A stretch of 59,033 nucleotides of DNA from NCBI GenBank assembly GCA_027306755.1, contig DAHUZE010000061.1, forward strand, positions 1 through 59,033. Direction: 5' to 3'. Below the pieces are notes generated by a model. The model was not told where the DNA came from. It saw only the letters and a program-made list of their open reading frames with translations, and did not search any database. Origin of the DNA: Acidimicrobiaceae bacterium (GTDB lineage Bacteria; Actinomycetota; Acidimicrobiia; Acidimicrobiales; RAAP-2). Position numbers and translations under genes: made by a program. Positions 57,112 to 59,033 of this stretch are shown here, one piece after another (position 1 is the stretch's first letter; each line of letters starts with the position of its first letter).

Positions 57112-58325
57112 CCGAGCAACGCCTCGTCGTAGGCGACCCGGGAGAGCACCCGGGGCCCGGTCTCGGTGACGAGGACCATGTCCTCGATGCGGACGCCCAC
57201 GCCGCCCGAGTCGGACACCCACACGAGCGGCTCGATGGCGAACAGCATGTTCGGCACAAGCTCGGTCGGCACGGCTCCGGGCAGGGTCTCGCCGATGTAG
57301 GGCGGCTCATTGGCCCCTACACCGATCCCGTGCCCGATGAACAGCGAGAACAGGCTCTCTTCCAGCCCGAGCCTGGCCACCGCCCGGCGGACGGCGGCGG
57401 CAACGTGCTCGGTCGTGTTGCCCGGGCGGAGGGCTTCGATGCCGGCCTGGAGCCCTTCGAAGACCGCCTGGTAGATCTGACGTTGGCGGTCGGTCGGGCG
57501 ACCGACGACGGTGGTTCGTCCGATGTCGGCGAAATACCCGTTCCACATCGCCCCGATGTCGATGAAGCACAGGTCCCGGTTCCGCAGGATCTTGTCGGTG
57601 GCGAACCGGTGGGGGGGCGCCATGTGCTCGCCCGACGCGACGAACGGGGTCACCACATGGGGCATCTCGCCGCCGAGGTAGTACAGCGTCTGGAGGGCGT
57701 CCCCGGCGATCTCGCACTCCCGCCTCCCAGCCCTCGTCTCGTCGATCGCCCGCTGGGTGACGCTGTCGCCGATCGCGCAGGACTCCTCCACGATGGCGAG
57801 CTCGTCCGCCGTCTTCACCATGCGGGCGGCCTGGAGCAGGCGGTCGCCGTCGCACACCCGGACCGAAGGCACATGCGCAGCGATGAGCTCGAGCAGCGCG
57901 ATCGAAGCCTGGTCGATGCCGAGGCGTCCCCCGTCGATGCCGCGCTCGCGGAGCAGCGGCGCCAGCGTGTTGCGCACGAACCCCTCGATCAGCTCGCGCT
58001 GCTCCATGATCGGCACGGCATGGACGGCGCCCAGCCAGGGCATGGACGCCGCCCGGTCGACCTCGCCTCCGGACGCAAGGAGCACGGGAGGGCCGCTCTG
58101 GGCCAGCAGGACGCCGTTCAGGACGGAGCCCTTGCCGGCAATGACCTGGGCGCGCAGCGAGCTGACGTAGCGGACGTTCTCGGACTTCCACAGGAGAACC
58201 CCGTCGACGCCAGCGGCCGCCATCTCTCGCTGCGCGCGCTCGACCCGGTCCCTGCGGAGACGGTCGAACTCGTACCTGACCTCCCAGTCCACAGCGGCGC
58301 TGCCGACCCCGTACGCTCGATCCAC
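57108..58325 (-). CDS. M24 metallopeptidase (Xaa-Pro peptidase/creatinase-like)
   Basis: A 405-residue pita-bread-fold enzyme. The N-terminal creatinase-like domain has VDGVLLWKSENVRYVSSLRAQ; the catalytic domain has metal ligands in CFIDIGAMWNGYFADIGRTTVVG, FIGHGIGVGANEPP, FAIEPLVWV and VRIEDMVLV. All five ligands are present, so peptidase activity is likely, although creatinase-like C-N hydrolysis without metals in relatives cannot be excluded. GTG 58325 has GGAGGG upstream at proper distance; the longer open frame is noise. Confidence 0.87.
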   Translation of the reverse strand: MDRAYGVGSAAVDWEVRYEFDRLRRDRVERAQREMAAAGVDGVLLWKSENVRYVSSLRAQVIAGKGSVLNGVLLAQSGPPVLLASGGEVDRAASMPWLGAVHAVPIMEQRELIEGFVRNTLAPLLRERGIDGGRLGIDQASIALLELIAAHVPSVRVCDGDRLLQAARMVKTADELAIVEESCAIGDSVTQRAIDETRAGRRECEIAGDALQTLYYLGGEMPHVVTPFVASGEHMAPPHRFATDKILRNRDLCFIDIGAMWNGYFADIGRTTVVGRPTDRQRQIYQAVFEGLQAGIEALRPGNTTEHVAAAVRRAVARLGLEESLFSLFIGHGIGVGANEPPYIGETLPGAVPTELVPNMLFAIEPLVWVSDSGGVGVRIEDMVLVTETGPRVLSRVAYDEALLG

Positions 58326-58408
58326 AGGATCCGTCCCTCCTCTGTCCTCGCCCGGCCGATCCCCAAGTGTCTCGCACCGCAGGTCGACCGGCCCGTCCGG
58401 GCGGAGGC

Positions 58409-58900
58409 TCAGGGGCCGGTCGTCCGGTCCAGCCACGCCACGAGGCCGGCCGCCTCGATGCCGCGCAACGCGCACGCCTCGTCGTTGTCCGAGGTGTCTC
58501 CGGAGATCCCCACGGCGCCCAGCAGGGCGCCGGCGCTCGAGCGCAGGGGCACGCCGCCGGCCACCGGCAGCATGCGCCCGCCGGCCAGGACACCGAGTGC
58601 AGCGAAGAATTGGGGCATCCGGTCCGCCCGCTCCGTGAGCTCCCGCGACGGCCAGCCCATCGCCAGCACGGACCACGCCTTGGCCGTGGCCACCTCGGCG
58701 CGCAGGATGCCCGACCCGTCGCTCCGCTTGAGGACGACGACGTGCCCTCCCGGGTCGAGCACGGCAACGGTGAGCGGCGCAAAGCCCATGGCCTCTCCGT
58801 GGGCCAGGGCCGCGTCCACGATCGTCGAGGCCTGGTCGAGGGTGACCCCGAAGGTGTTCCCGCCCGGACCCCCGGGCTGCGTGGTACCGGGCACGCTCAC
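58409..58900 (-). CDS. GlcG/HbpS-family protein
   Basis: A 163-residue protein of the GlcG/HbpS (formerly DUF336) family. LTVAVLDPGGHVVVLKRSDGSGILRAEVATAKAWSVLAMG, GGRMLPVAGGVPLRS and GAVGISGDTSDNDEACALRGIEAAGL match the family. HbpS of Streptomyces binds haem, while GlcG genes accompany glycolate and other catabolic genes; neither role is proven here. The GTG overlaps the stop of the upstream peptidase gene (GTGA). Confidence 0.88.
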   Translation of the reverse strand: MSVPGTTQPGGPGGNTFGVTLDQASTIVDAALAHGEAMGFAPLTVAVLDPGGHVVVLKRSDGSGILRAEVATAKAWSVLAMGWPSRELTERADRMPQFFAALGVLAGGRMLPVAGGVPLRSSAGALLGAVGISGDTSDNDEACALRGIEAAGLVAWLDRTTGP

Positions 58901-59033
58901 CCCGCCAGGGTGATCTCCTGCACCGGGAAGGTGGAGATCATCTCGGTGCGGTCCTCGTGGACGATCAGCATCTCTTCGATGCGCACCCCGAACTCGTGGA
59001 CCTTGCCGTGCTGGGTCTCCAGGGCGAACACCA
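58897..59033 (-). CDS. M24 peptidase C-terminus (partial)
   Basis: The last 44 codons of a gene that continues past the right edge. The frame reads VFALETQHGKVHEFGVRIEEMLIVHEDRTEMISTFPVQE, matching the M24 end with both metal-binding glutamates (ALE and RIEE). It is a second M24 gene in the cluster, upstream of the GlcG/HbpS gene with a four-base overlap. Confidence 0.75.
   Translation of the reverse strand, partial: VFALETQHGKVHEFGVRIEEMLIVHEDRTEMISTFPVQEITLAG

Noticed and set aside
1-59033. tRNA or rRNA genes as integration sites
   Set aside because: No cloverleaf with a T-loop and anticodon arm or rRNA-like segment was recognised, including at the island edges; a covariance-model scan would be decisive.

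Overview
The window is high-GC bacterial DNA with compact, frequently overlapping genes (ATGA, GTGA and TTGA stop-start junctions throughout). The gene content points to an actinobacterium. A Mce-type YrbE permease pair, a SigK/RskA-like sigma/anti-sigma pair and a secreted amidase carrying GYWLV...GIFTFGDA-type repeats together favour the class Acidimicrobiia; this lineage call is inference. No rRNA, tRNA or CRISPR array was seen.

Left part (1-28.6 kb), mostly housekeeping and accessory genes. It holds a YrbE/MlaE lipid-transport permease pair with a divergent ATPase, two DHA2-type drug exporters (one with a TetR gene), an adenosine-deaminase-like enzyme overlapped by a methyltransferase, a wrecked gamma-glutamyltransferase gene, an EAL protein with a degenerate GGDEF domain, and a di-iron desaturase-like protein. 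It also holds an ECF sigma/anti-sigma operon, an operon of a 40-residue membrane protein with two PRC-barrel proteins, a YcaQ-type glycosylase, topoisomerase IB, and an amidase-MurE-glycosyltransferase wall cluster. Two divergent genes share a secreted domain of unknown function.

Middle (28.7-38.5 kb). A complete aerobic carbon monoxide dehydrogenase operon runs on the minus strand in the order coxM-coxS-coxL-xdhC/coxI-coxD-coxE, with a LysR regulator facing its end. CoxL carries the form I active-site motif AYACSFR. The XdhC protein has a C-terminal YHS metal-binding domain. A promoter-like region with a LysR-like dyad lies before coxM. A TauE/SafE exporter and two tandem beta-hydroxyacid-dehydrogenase paralogues follow.

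Right part, compositional island (about 38.5-51.7 kb). Base composition is visibly more AT-rich than the flanks. The island carries the second dehydrogenase paralogue, a TMADH/dienoyl-CoA-reductase-like flavoenzyme lacking one predicted cluster cysteine, an SDR, a complete branched-chain-type ABC importer (livHMGF plus binding protein) with a near-consensus promoter and overlapping palindrome, an IS5-type transposase remnant, and an orphan form II molybdenum hydroxylase large subunit. It looks like acquired catabolic DNA.

Right end (51.7-59.0 kb). High GC returns. The genes encode a winged-helix regulator, an aldo-keto reductase, a cyclase-family hydrolase, a cupin, a dihydroxypyridine-hydroxylase-like flavin monooxygenase, an isochorismatase-like amidohydrolase, an M24 peptidase, a GlcG/HbpS protein and the end of a second M24 peptidase. 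Together they resemble a degradation pathway for an amide or N-heteroaromatic compound; the substrate is unknown.
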